From the NCBI GenBank assembly GCA_002727315.1, contig PBWR01000005.1, positions 1 to 55,976 on the forward strand: a DNA stretch of 55,976 nt, given 5' to 3'. Numbering within the stretch: the stretch's first letter is position 1; each line of letters opens with the position of its first letter. Source of the DNA: Alphaproteobacteria bacterium. GTDB taxonomy: Bacteria; Pseudomonadota; Alphaproteobacteria; UBA6615. Made by a program: the position numbers and the translations under genes. Under the pieces are notes generated by a model. That model had not been told where the DNA came from. It did no database searches and was given only the letters and a program-made list of their open reading frames with translations. This document shows positions 16,062-25,268 of this stretch, piece after piece.

Positions 16062-16817
16062 TCAGGCCGCCTGCTCGAGAAATTCGGCATAGCCCTTCTT
16101 CTCAAGCTCCAGCGCCAGCGCCTTGTCACCCGACTTCACGATCCGGCCGTTGGCAAGGACATGCACGTGATCGGGGACGATATAGTCGAGCAGCCGCTGA
16201 TAGTGCGTGATCACCAGCATGCCGCGCTCGTCCGAGCGCATGGCGTTCACACCATCTGCGACGACCTTGAGGGCATCGATGTCGAGCCCGGAATCCGTTT
16301 CGTCGAGAATCGCAACCCGCGGCTCCAGTGCCGCCATCTGCAGGATTTCCATGCGCTTCTTCTCGCCGCCCGAAAACCCCGTGTTAACCGGCCGGCGCAG
16401 CATGTCGTCGGAGACATTCAGGTCGGTTGCCTTCTCACGTGCATACTTCACGAAATCCATGGGGTCGAAGGGCATCTCGCCACGATGTTCGCGAACCGCG
16501 TTCACTGCCGTGCGGAGGAACGTCATGTTGGTGACGCCAGGAATCTCGACCGGATACTGGAACGCCAGGAACACCCCTTCCCGCGCCCGCTCGTCAGGCT
16601 CCATCTCCAGGAGGCTCACGCCATCGAACAGAATGTCGCCGTCGGTCAACTCGTAACCGTCGCGGCCCGTTAGCACATAGGACAGCGTGCTTTTGCCCGA
16701 ACCGTTGGGGCCCATGATCGCATGCACCTCGCCGGTATCGATTTTCAGATCCAGTCCATTGAGGATCTGCTTACCGTCGACCGTGGCGTGCAGATTGCGA
16801 ATTTCCAACAAAGCCAT
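16062..16817 (-). CDS. sufC: SufC, ATPase of the SUF complex
   Basis: A 251-residue ABC-type ATPase that binds SufB and SufD and drives cluster assembly. The Walker A motif is MGPNGSGKSTLSYVL (residues ~35-49), the Q-loop FLAFQYPVEIPGV, the ABC signature FSGGEKKRMEILQMA, and the Walker B VAILDETDSGLDIDAL. ITHYQRLLDYI carries the switch His. I chose the ATG at 16817 because GGAGAG lies 7 nt upstream; a TTG two codons earlier is the alternative. It sits 14 nt after sufB. Confidence 0.96.
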   Translation of the reverse strand: MALLEIRNLHATVDGKQILNGLDLKIDTGEVHAIMGPNGSGKSTLSYVLTGRDGYELTDGDILFDGVSLLEMEPDERAREGVFLAFQYPVEIPGVTNMTFLRTAVNAVREHRGEMPFDPMDFVKYAREKATDLNVSDDMLRRPVNTGFSGGEKKRMEILQMAALEPRVAILDETDSGLDIDALKVVADGVNAMRSDERGMLVITHYQRLLDYIVPDHVHVLANGRIVKSGDKALALELEKKGYAEFLEQAA

Positions 16818-16831
16818 CTTCAAACTCTCCC

Positions 16832-18301
<1,470 letters not shown>

Positions 18302-18318
18302 AACGTCCTTCCAGATAC

Positions 18319-19503
18319 CTATTCTGCCGCCCGAACCGAACGGTCGGATCGTTGCGAACGCACGGCCGCCACAATCAAATCGGCGGCTGTGTCGACTTCA
18401 CTCTCAGTGGTGAATCGGCCAAAGCCGATCCGGATGCTCGCGCCCGCATCCGCGTCGCTAAGCCCCAGGGCCCGCAACACGTATGACGGCTCGACGGAGG
18501 CCGAGGTGCAGGCCGATCCGGTCGACACCGCGATCGTATCCAGGCTTTCCATCAAGGTTTCAGCATCGACCCCGGGGAATCCGACATTCAGGTTGCCCGG
18601 TACACGCTGGTCCAGCGAGCCGTTAACGAAAAGATCGGGCTGACCCGCACGCAGCCGATCGAGCATGCGGGTGCGCAACAGCGTCAGGCGCTCACCTTCC
18701 TGGGCCAGCTCGTCCCCGGCAATCTCGGCTGCTTCGCCGAGTGCAACCGTCAGCGGCACCGGCAAGGTGCCCGAGCGATAGCCGCGCTCCTGGCCGCCGC
18801 CGCTTATTTCCGCCTGCAACCGGGCCCGGGGTCGGCGGCGTGTGTAAAGCGCGCCAATACCCTTGGGGGCGTACATCTTATGACCCGAGATGCTCAACAG
18901 ATCGATCTGCATGGCATTCACGTCAATCTCAACCTTGCCGGCCGCCTGCGCCGCATCTGTGTGCAACAAGACACCGCGTTCTCGGCACAGGGCGCCAATC
19001 GCCGCGAGCGGCTGCACCACGCCAATCTCGTTGTTGACCGCCATGACCGACACCAGAACGGTGTCATCCTCGATCGCCGCGGCAATGGCCTCGGGATCCA
19101 CGAGGCCGTCGGAGCCGACCTCGAGATAGGTTATACGCGCGCCGTCCTCGGTCACCGCCGCACAGGATTCCAGGACGCATTTGTGCTCGGTGACCACCGA
19201 GACGATATGGTCGCCGCGCCCGTGGTGAAGGGCAAATCGCAGCGCGCCCTTGATCGCCAGATTGTTGGATTCCGTTGCACCGGAGGTGAACACGATCTCC
19301 CGGGCTTCCACACCGATGAGCGCCGCCACCTTGGCCCGGGCCACCTCGACGGCATCGGCTGCCTGGCGTCCCCACACATGCTGTTCCGAATGCGCGTTGC
19401 CGAAGGTCTCGCTGAACCATGGCAGCATCGCATCAAGCACACGTGGATCCACGGGTGTAGTCGCCTGATGATCGAGATAGATCGCGGTCGGAGCGCCGGT
19501 CAT
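18319..19503 (-). CDS. Cysteine desulfurase, IscS/NifS group I (second of two)
   Basis: A 394-residue PLP-dependent desulfurase of the class V aminotransferase fold. It starts with [20 protein letters not shown], has [16 protein letters not shown], the [12 protein letters not shown] His, the PLP Lys in [18 protein letters not shown], and the active-site loop [20 protein letters not shown] with the catalytic Cys. The C terminus includes the IscS-like [20 protein letters not shown]. The ATG overlaps the stop of the preceding desulfurase (ATGA), so both should be made together. With SufS this gives three desulfurases in one operon. Whether this one serves SUF, tRNA thiolation or cofactor synthesis cannot be told from sequence. 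An IscS-like role is the best guess. Confidence 0.9.
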   Translation of the reverse strand: MTGAPTAIYLDHQATTPVDPRVLDAMLPWFSETFGNAHSEQHVWGRQAADAVEVARAKVAALIGVEAREIVFTSGATESNNLAIKGALRFALHHGRGDHIVSVVTEHKCVLESCAAVTEDGARITYLEVGSDGLVDPEAIAAAIEDDTVLVSVMAVNNEIGVVQPLAAIGALCRERGVLLHTDAAQAAGKVEIDVNAMQIDLLSISGHKMYAPKGIGALYTRRRPRARLQAEISGGGQERGYRSGTLPVPLTVALGEAAEIAGDELAQEGERLTLLRTRMLDRLRAGQPDLFVNGSLDQRVPGNLNVGFPGVDAETLMESLDTIAVSTGSACTSASVEPSYVLRALGLSDADAGASIRIGFGRFTTESEVDTAADLIVAAVRSQRSDRSVRAAE

Positions 19504-20621
19504 GCCACAGACCTCCGAGGGCTCTCGTCCTTTGCACTACCATTCGCCATCGCGGTCCAGGCATCGACAAACCGGTCGACATCCTCGGCACTTGAGTTCC
19601 AGCCGAGGGACACGCGGATCGCGTTCTGCGCCGCGTTGTCATCCAGCCCCATGGCACGCAGCACATGGCTCGGCGTTACCTTTCCGCTTGAGCAGGCCGA
19701 GCCCGCGCTGACGGCGACCCCGGCAAGGTCGAGGGCAATGACCTGTGTTTCTGCGGTCTTGGACGGCAGTCCGATGCAGCTTGTGTTTGGCATCCGCTCA
19801 ACTCCGGCGCCGTGCAGAACAGCCTCGGGAACCGCGGCCAGAATTCGTGCTTCCATTTCGTCGCGCAGCGAGGCCAAACCCTGCATCGCGTCCAGCCCCT
19901 GCCTGGCCATGGCGGCCGCAACCCCGAAACCTGTGATCCCGGCTCGGTTTTCGGTTCCCGCGCGGCGACGACGCTCCTGTCCGCCACCGCGCATCAGCGG
20001 CGCGAGGTCGAGCCCGTCACGAACAACCAGCGCACCCACGCCCTGCGGGCCGCCGAGCTTGTGCGCCGACACGCTCATGAGATCAACCCCGAGGTCCCGG
20101 AACGAAACCTCGATCTTCCCGGCGGCCTGCACGGCGTCGCAATGCACCAGCCAGTCGTGTTCGTGCGCGATCGCAGCAATCTCGACCCCCGGCTGCAGAA
20201 CGCCGGTTTCGTTGTTCGCCAGCATCACCGAAACCAGTCCCGGGCCGTCGCGTCGCGCCAGTTCCTCGCCCAAGCGCGCGAGATCCAACACCCCGTCGCC
20301 GTCGACGGCAACTGTGTTCGCATCGTCACGTGCACCCAGCACGGAATCATGCTCGACCGCGGAGACCAGAAGCGCGCCCGGCACCCCGCGCAACGCCTGA
20401 TTGTTCGCTTCCGTTCCACCCGATGTGAAAACCAGGTTGGCGGCCGGTGCATCAACCAGCGCGGCGACGGACTCGCGCGCATCGTCGATGGTCCGGCGGG
20501 CCAGCCGGCCGTGGCGGTGCACGGACGACGCGTTGCCGTTCTGCGCTAGGGCCTCGGCAACGGCCGCAGCCGCTTCCGGGCGAACCGGTGTCGTCGCGTT
20601 ATGGTCGAGATAGATGTCCAC
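19500..20621 (-). CDS. Cysteine desulfurase, NifS group I-like (first of two)
   Basis: A 373-residue desulfurase related to but clearly different from its downstream neighbour. It reads DIYLDHNATTPVRPEAAAAV at the start, has TSGGTEANNQALRGVPGA, SAVEHDSVLGA for the PLP-stacking His, MSVSAHKLGGPQGVGALVV with the PLP Lys, and VAVSAGSACSSGKVTPSHVL with the catalytic Cys. An EAILAAVPEA-type region and the RRRRAGTENRAGI motif are also typical. The frame is open well into iscR, but the GTG at 20621 sits just after the iscR stop and begins right at the conserved start. All catalytic residues look intact. Confidence 0.9.
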   Translation of the reverse strand: MDIYLDHNATTPVRPEAAAAVAEALAQNGNASSVHRHGRLARRTIDDARESVAALVDAPAANLVFTSGGTEANNQALRGVPGALLVSAVEHDSVLGARDDANTVAVDGDGVLDLARLGEELARRDGPGLVSVMLANNETGVLQPGVEIAAIAHEHDWLVHCDAVQAAGKIEVSFRDLGVDLMSVSAHKLGGPQGVGALVVRDGLDLAPLMRGGGQERRRRAGTENRAGITGFGVAAAMARQGLDAMQGLASLRDEMEARILAAVPEAVLHGAGVERMPNTSCIGLPSKTAETQVIALDLAGVAVSAGSACSSGKVTPSHVLRAMGLDDNAAQNAIRVSLGWNSSAEDVDRFVDAWTAMANGSAKDESPRRSVA

Positions 20622-20638
20622 GATCGGTGCAGTTCCGC

Positions 20639-21106
20639 CTATTCCGCCGCAATCTCTGCCATCGCGGGGCGCAGTTCCGGCTGTGGGGAGCCGAAAATCT
20701 GACCGGTGCAGACATCTTCCAGGCTGACGGAATTGAGGTAGGAATGGATCTGGTGTCCGAGTTCCTCCCACAAGTCGTGGGTCATGCAGCGACTGGTTCG
20801 GCGGATGCAGCCCGTCGCCGCGCCGGGCGCGCAACCGGTTGTCCGGATCGGCTCATCGACCGCGGTGATCACGTCTGCGATCCGAATTTCCGGCGCGGGA
20901 TAAGAAAGCTTATATCCACCCCCGGGTCCGCGTACGCTTTTCACAAGGCCTGCGCGCCGCAACTTGGCGAACAGTTGTTCGAGATAGGAAAGTGAAATTT
21001 CCTGCCGGTCGGCCACCTCGGCCAGAGCCACGGGACCTGTGGTCCCGAACTGTGCGAGATCGACCATCGCCATGACGGCGTAGCGTCCTTTTGTGCTCAG
21101 TTTCAC
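20639..21106 (-). CDS. iscR: Rrf2-family Fe-S cluster regulator, IscR-like
   Basis: A 155-residue Rrf2 transcription factor. The winged helix is N-terminal: KLSTKGRYAVMAMVDLAQF, then ISLSYLEQLFAKLRRAGLVK and SVRGPGGGYKLSYP. Three cysteines in TTGCAPGAATGCIRRTSRC are the expected 2Fe-2S ligands; the spacing here is C-x7-C-x6-C, slightly longer than the C-x5-C-x5-C of the E. coli protein. LEDVCTGQIFG closes the sensor part. IscR senses cluster status and controls its own operon. The GTG at 21106 has GGGAGGGG at good distance. The likely target is the site at 21981-22001 in front of cysE. Confidence 0.93.
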   Translation of the reverse strand: MKLSTKGRYAVMAMVDLAQFGTTGPVALAEVADRQEISLSYLEQLFAKLRRAGLVKSVRGPGGGYKLSYPAPEIRIADVITAVDEPIRTTGCAPGAATGCIRRTSRCMTHDLWEELGHQIHSYLNSVSLEDVCTGQIFGSPQPELRPAMAEIAAE

Positions 21107-21143
21107 GTCCAGCCCCTCCCTTGTTTCGTTCTTTCCGTTCGGA

Positions 21144-21896
21144 TTAGGCCGACGATGTCGGCTTGTCCGGGTCCGCCGCGGCTTCTGCTGCCGACGATGC
21201 ACGCACCTGAATTCGTTCCTCGAGTTCGCGCTCGAGTTCCTGGACGCGCAGCCGAAGGGCGCTGATCTCGTTGAGCATCGCACCCATGGCCTTCTCGTCG
21301 GGGTCGGGGAAATCGTCCGTCGGCGTGCCATAGGCAGAGAAAGTGTCGGGCGAGCACGCCGAAGTCGCCACCGGCTGAGCCGGGATTCCCGCCACCGTGC
21401 AGTTTTCCGGCACGTCCTTGACCACGACGGCGTTTGCACCCACGCGCGCGTTGCGCCCCACGGTGATGGGTCCGAGGACCTGAGCGCCGGAGCCGATAAT
21501 CGATCCCTCGAGCAGTGTCGGATGCCGCTTGACGTTCTTCTGGGCCTCGCTCTCCACGGCCGGTGCAATGCCGCCCAGCGTGACGTTGTGATAGAGCGTC
21601 ACATTGTCTTCGATCTCGGCTGTCTCGCCGATCACCACGCCGATGGCGTGATCGATCACGAGCCGGCTTCCGATCTCGGCGCCGGGGTGAATATCCACAC
21701 CGGTCAGGAACCGCCCGATATTGCCGACGAAACGCGCCAAAACCACCAGCCTTTGTGACCAGAGCCAGTGTGACAGCCGGTACCAGAGCACCGAATGGAA
21801 GCCGGGATAGCTAATCGCGACCACGAATCGCGAGCTCGCAGCTGGATCGCGTTCCATATATGCGTCCAGATCGTGAAAGAGATGCTTGAAGACCAT
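21144..21896 (-). CDS. cysE: Serine O-acetyltransferase CysE
   Basis: A 250-residue serine acetyltransferase making O-acetylserine, the carbon precursor of cysteine. The N-terminal helices start at FKHLFHDLDAYMERDPAA, followed by the left-handed beta-helix hexapeptide repeats: GVDIHPGAEIGSRLVIDHAI with the catalytic Asp-His, GVVIGETAEIEDNVTLYHNV, then KRHPTLLEGSIIGSGAQVLG. The C-terminal tail is longer than usual and holds a predicted coiled coil (ALRLRVQELERELEERI, residues ~215-235), replacing the short tail that binds CysK in other species. I chose the ATG at 21896, 5 nt after AAAGG. It appears to be the first gene of the Fe-S operon. Confidence 0.93.
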   Translation of the reverse strand: MVFKHLFHDLDAYMERDPAASSRFVVAISYPGFHSVLWYRLSHWLWSQRLVVLARFVGNIGRFLTGVDIHPGAEIGSRLVIDHAIGVVIGETAEIEDNVTLYHNVTLGGIAPAVESEAQKNVKRHPTLLEGSIIGSGAQVLGPITVGRNARVGANAVVVKDVPENCTVAGIPAQPVATSACSPDTFSAYGTPTDDFPDPDEKAMGAMLNEISALRLRVQELERELEERIQVRASSAAEAAADPDKPTSSA

Positions 21897-21972
21897 GTCG
21901 ACCTTTATGATATAGAGCGCTCTGCATCGCTCTTCCCGCCGAATAGACCGCGCACTGCACGTCCTGAACCGG

Positions 21973-22001
21973 GATATATGATGTCCGAGTAAACTGGTCA
22001 A
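21973..22001 (-). promoter_or_regulatory. Promoter of the cysE-iscR-suf operon with an IscR-like operator
   Basis: TTGACC (21996-22001), a 17-nt spacer and TATATC (21973-21978) are an excellent housekeeping promoter with a start near 21966 and a leader of about 70 nt. The stretch from 22001 to 21981 (TTGACC, then AGTTTACTCGGACAT) resembles operators of Rrf2 regulators as I know them in alphaproteobacteria, and covers the -35 and spacer. A regulator bound there would block RNA polymerase. The promoter is read directly; the operator is inference from resemblance. Confidence 0.7.
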
Positions 22002-22095
22002 GTATTTGGCTGAAATCCTTGAGAATCGGGACCGAAATTACTGATTCCAAACCTCTGTCATCTGCCGCACGCCGCCGGTGGAATTGGAAGTCGAA

Positions 22096-22809
22096 ATGCC
22101 TGAAGTGATCATCAACGGCCCCGAAGGCCGCCTGGAAGGCCGCTACTATCCGGCGAAAGTCCCGAATTCGCCGATCGCGTTGCTGCTGCACCCGCACCCG
22201 CAACACGGCGGCACGATGAACAACAAGGTCGTCTATCAGCTGTACCAGATGTTCGTTAGGCGCGGCTTTGCGACCCTCCGGTTCAACTTCCGTGGCGTTG
22301 GCCGGAGCCAGGGCAGTTTCGATCGCGGTGAAGGCGAATTGTCCGACGCGGCGTCCGCTCTCGACTGGCTGCAGACCCAGAATCAGGATTCGCCCATGTG
22401 CTGGATCGCGGGCTTCTCGTTCGGCGCCTGGATCGGCATGCAGCTTTTGATGCGACGTCCCGAAATCACCGGGTTCGTCTCGGTCTCTCCGCCGGCGAAC
22501 ATGTACGACTTCTCGTTCCTGGCCCCCTGCCCGGCCTCCGGCCTGATCACGCACGGCGACAAGGACGATATCGTGCCGCAGGATTCCGTGACGGAACTGA
22601 TCGCCAAACTGGCGAAGCAGAAGGATGTCATCATCGACTTCCAGGTTCTGAAAGGCGCCACGCATTTCTACAACGAGCATCTTGAGGAGCTCGAACAGAC
22701 GGTGACGACCTATCTCGACCGGCGCACGGAAGAAATCCAGGCGGCGCTTGAGGCTGACGTGGCCGAGGTCGAGGACGTCGAGGACGACACCGGAGAAGAC
22801 GAAGACTAG
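22096..22809 (+). CDS. COG2945-type alpha/beta hydrolase
   Basis: A 237-residue predicted hydrolase of the COG2945 group. The start MPEVIINGPEGRLEGRYYPA and LLLHPHPQHGGTMNNKVVYQ are hallmarks, followed by FATLRFNFRGVGRSQGSFD. The nucleophile elbow is WIAGFSFGAWIGMQL (Ser near residue 107), and ITHGDKDDIVPQDSV and GATHFYNEHLEEL carry the acid and His. The C terminus is strongly acidic (VEDVEDDTGEDED), longer than I would expect. Substrate unknown; related proteins are widespread in proteobacteria. ATG at 22096 follows GGAAG by 5 nt. It is divergent from cysE and its stop overlaps the anmK stop as CTAG. Confidence 0.85.
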   Translation: MPEVIINGPEGRLEGRYYPAKVPNSPIALLLHPHPQHGGTMNNKVVYQLYQMFVRRGFATLRFNFRGVGRSQGSFDRGEGELSDAASALDWLQTQNQDSPMCWIAGFSFGAWIGMQLLMRRPEITGFVSVSPPANMYDFSFLAPCPASGLITHGDKDDIVPQDSVTELIAKLAKQKDVIIDFQVLKGATHFYNEHLEELEQTVTTYLDRRTEEIQAALEADVAEVEDVEDDTGEDED

Positions 22810-23909
22810 GCAGCGCGGAACAAGCGCCCGCCGAGGGTCGGCTCTGACACACCCGTGGTGGTGGGCCCGCTCAGAGGCAATCCGCGCAAGCTGCGCACCG
22901 CAAGGTAGGCAAACGCCTGTGCTTCCAGCACATCGCCATCGATGCCCCAGGCCTCGGTCGGCTTTACAGCCGCATCCAGCTTCCCGCCCAGCATCTCCAT
23001 GAGTAGCGGATTGTGGCGACCACCACCCGTCACCAGCCAGACATCCGGGACGGCCGGAAGAAGGCAGGCCGCCCGCGCGATCGTTTCCGCGGTGAACGCC
23101 GTCAATGTCGCCGCCCCGTCCGCCGCCGACAATCCTTCCACCACAGAAATGTCGAACGCATCGCGATCGAGGGACTTGGGCGGCGGCGCATCGAAGTACC
23201 TGTTCTGCAAAAGACGCCCGAGCACATCGGCGTCGACCTGCCCCGACGCGGCCAGGGCGCCATCCTTGTCATAGGGCTGTCCGGTGTGACGATAGGTCCA
23301 GTCATCGACCAGGGCCCCGCCCGGCCCGGTATCGAACGCACACAGATGGTCAAACACGTCGACGCGGCCGGGATCGGCGGCCGCACCGATCCAGGTCAGG
23401 TTTGCACCCCCGCCGATATTGAGGAAACAGACCGGGCGGAGGTCCGGTGCGAACACCGCATGGGCCAGCGGCGCAAAGGGTGCGCCCTGACCACCGGCCG
23501 CAACATCGTTGCTGCGAAAATCGGTGACCACATCGATCCCAGCTTCCGCCGCCAGCATCCGACCGTCGCCGATCTGCACCGTCTGGCCGTTGTCCGGGTC
23601 ATGGAACACGGTATGTCCGTGGAAGCCGACGATCTCCACATCGGGCCGCGCGACACCGGAGGATGCGATCAGTTCCTCGACAATCTCGACATGACGCGCC
23701 GTCAATTCACGTGCGATGTCGGCGCCCGATCCCCGGTGTCCAACCGCATCGCGCAGCTTCTGTCTGAACATATCGTCATAGGAGCGTGAAACCGCAGCGA
23801 CCGGCTCGACCGCCGACAGTCCATCTGTGCGGATCATGGCGGCATCAATGCCGTCCATCGACGTGCCGCTCATCAGGCCGATCGCCAAGCTGCGTGCACT
23901 CGCACCCAT
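22806..23909 (-). CDS. anmK: Anhydro-N-acetylmuramic acid kinase AnmK
   Basis: A 367-residue sugar kinase of the ASKHA fold that opens and phosphorylates anhydroMurNAc, giving MurNAc-6-phosphate in peptidoglycan recycling. Evidence: IGLMSGTSMDGIDAAMI at the N terminus for phosphate binding, VGFHGHTVFHDP, TVQIGDGRMLAAEAGIDVVT, the catalytic Asp region DFRSNDVAAGGQGAPFAPLA, FLNIGGGANLTW, CAFDTGPGGALVDDW, and the adenosine loop LVTGGGRHNPLLMEML. Length is standard. Recycling partners are not nearby. It is divergent from tyrS with about 100 bases between. Confidence 0.95.
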   Translation of the reverse strand: MGASARSLAIGLMSGTSMDGIDAAMIRTDGLSAVEPVAAVSRSYDDMFRQKLRDAVGHRGSGADIARELTARHVEIVEELIASSGVARPDVEIVGFHGHTVFHDPDNGQTVQIGDGRMLAAEAGIDVVTDFRSNDVAAGGQGAPFAPLAHAVFAPDLRPVCFLNIGGGANLTWIGAAADPGRVDVFDHLCAFDTGPGGALVDDWTYRHTGQPYDKDGALAASGQVDADVLGRLLQNRYFDAPPPKSLDRDAFDISVVEGLSAADGAATLTAFTAETIARAACLLPAVPDVWLVTGGGRHNPLLMEMLGGKLDAAVKPTEAWGIDGDVLEAQAFAYLAVRSLRGLPLSGPTTTGVSEPTLGGRLFRAA

Positions 23910-24008
23910 AGCGCGAATCCCGTATCAAGTTCGAAGCGAAGGTATACACGCTTGCGGGGCAGATGTGTTAGTTAGCGCCCGCCAACGCGCCAGGCCGGTT
24001 GAGAAAAC

Positions 24009-25262
24009 ATGTCAGAGCACCAATCCGAATTCATCCAGACACTCGTCGAACGCGGGTTCCTGCACCAGTGCACGGACCTAGAAGCCCTCGACACAAAGGC
24101 CGCAGAGGGGATGATCACGGCCTATGTGGGATACGACGCGACAGCCGACAGCCTGCATATCGGCAACCTTGTATCCATCATGATGCTGCACTGGCTGCAG
24201 CAGACCGGACACCGGCCCATTGTGCTGATGGGTGGCGGGACGACGAAGGTGGGCGATCCGTCCGGCAAGGACGAGACGCGCCAGCTGCTGAGCGACGACA
24301 AGATCGGTTTGAATATCGATTCCATCCGCCGGACTTTCGATGCCTTTCTTTCGTTCGGGGACAGCGGCAAGGACGCCATCATGGTGAACAATGCCGAGTG
24401 GCTCGACACGCTGGCCTATATCCCCATGCTGCGCGAGATCGGCCGCCATTTCACGATCAACCGGATGCTGACATTCGATTCCGTAAAACTGCGCCTGGAC
24501 CGGGAACAGCCCCTGACCTTCCTCGAATTCAACTACATGATCTTGCAGGCCTATGACTTCGTCGAACTGGCCCGCCGCCACGATTGCGTGCTGCAGATGG
24601 GCGGTTCGGATCAATGGGGCAACATCGTCAACGGCATCGACTTGGGCCGCCGGGTCGCCGAGCGTGAACTTTACGGCCTGACCACCCCTCTCATCACGGC
24701 GGCCTCGGGTGCCAAGATGGGCAAAACGGCCGACGGTGCCGTCTGGCTCAGCGCCGACCGGTTTTCGCCCTATGACTACTGGCAATTCTGGCGCAATACC
24801 GAGGATGCGGATGTTGGCCGGTTCCTCAAATTGTTTACCGACCTGCCTCTGGACGAAATCGGCCGGCTGGAAGCACTCGAAGGGGCGGAAATCAACGACG
24901 CCAAGAAAATCCTCGCCAATGCGGCAACGCGCATCCTGCACGGAGAGGCCGCGGCCTCCGAAGCCGCCGAGACCGCAGAGAAGACTTTCGAATCGGGCGT
25001 CACGGCCGACGGGCTGCCGACAACCGAAATGCCGCGCGGCGAGTTGGGCGACGGCGTTGCGCTGTTCGCGTTGATGGCGCGCGCCGGCCTGGCGTCGTCA
25101 AACAGCGAGGGCCGCCGCCTGATTAAGGGTGGCGGTGCGCGCGTCAACGATGTGGCGATCAGCGACGAGAACTACCAGGTAGGCCTGGACGCCCTGAACG
25201 AAGAGGGCGTGATCAAGCTGTCGGCCGGCAAGAAACGCCACGCGCTCATTCGGCCCGTCTAG
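24009..25262 (+). CDS. tyrS: Tyrosyl-tRNA synthetase
   Basis: A 417-residue class I aminoacyl-tRNA synthetase of the TyrRS type. The HIGH-like motif appears as [18 protein letters not shown] (near residue 50), with the [12 protein letters not shown] start of the active site. Tyrosine recognition is in [13 protein letters not shown], followed by [18 protein letters not shown]. The KMSKS-like motif is [13 protein letters not shown]. The C-terminal S4 RNA-binding domain covers residues ~350-417 ([20 protein letters not shown]). The start fits the HIGH position. It stops six bases before the convergent YhdP-like gene. Confidence 0.96.
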   Translation: MSEHQSEFIQTLVERGFLHQCTDLEALDTKAAEGMITAYVGYDATADSLHIGNLVSIMMLHWLQQTGHRPIVLMGGGTTKVGDPSGKDETRQLLSDDKIGLNIDSIRRTFDAFLSFGDSGKDAIMVNNAEWLDTLAYIPMLREIGRHFTINRMLTFDSVKLRLDREQPLTFLEFNYMILQAYDFVELARRHDCVLQMGGSDQWGNIVNGIDLGRRVAERELYGLTTPLITAASGAKMGKTADGAVWLSADRFSPYDYWQFWRNTEDADVGRFLKLFTDLPLDEIGRLEALEGAEINDAKKILANAATRILHGEAAASEAAETAEKTFESGVTADGLPTTEMPRGELGDGVALFALMARAGLASSNSEGRRLIKGGGARVNDVAISDENYQVGLDALNEEGVIKLSAGKKRHALIRPV

Positions 25263-25268
25263 AACCTG

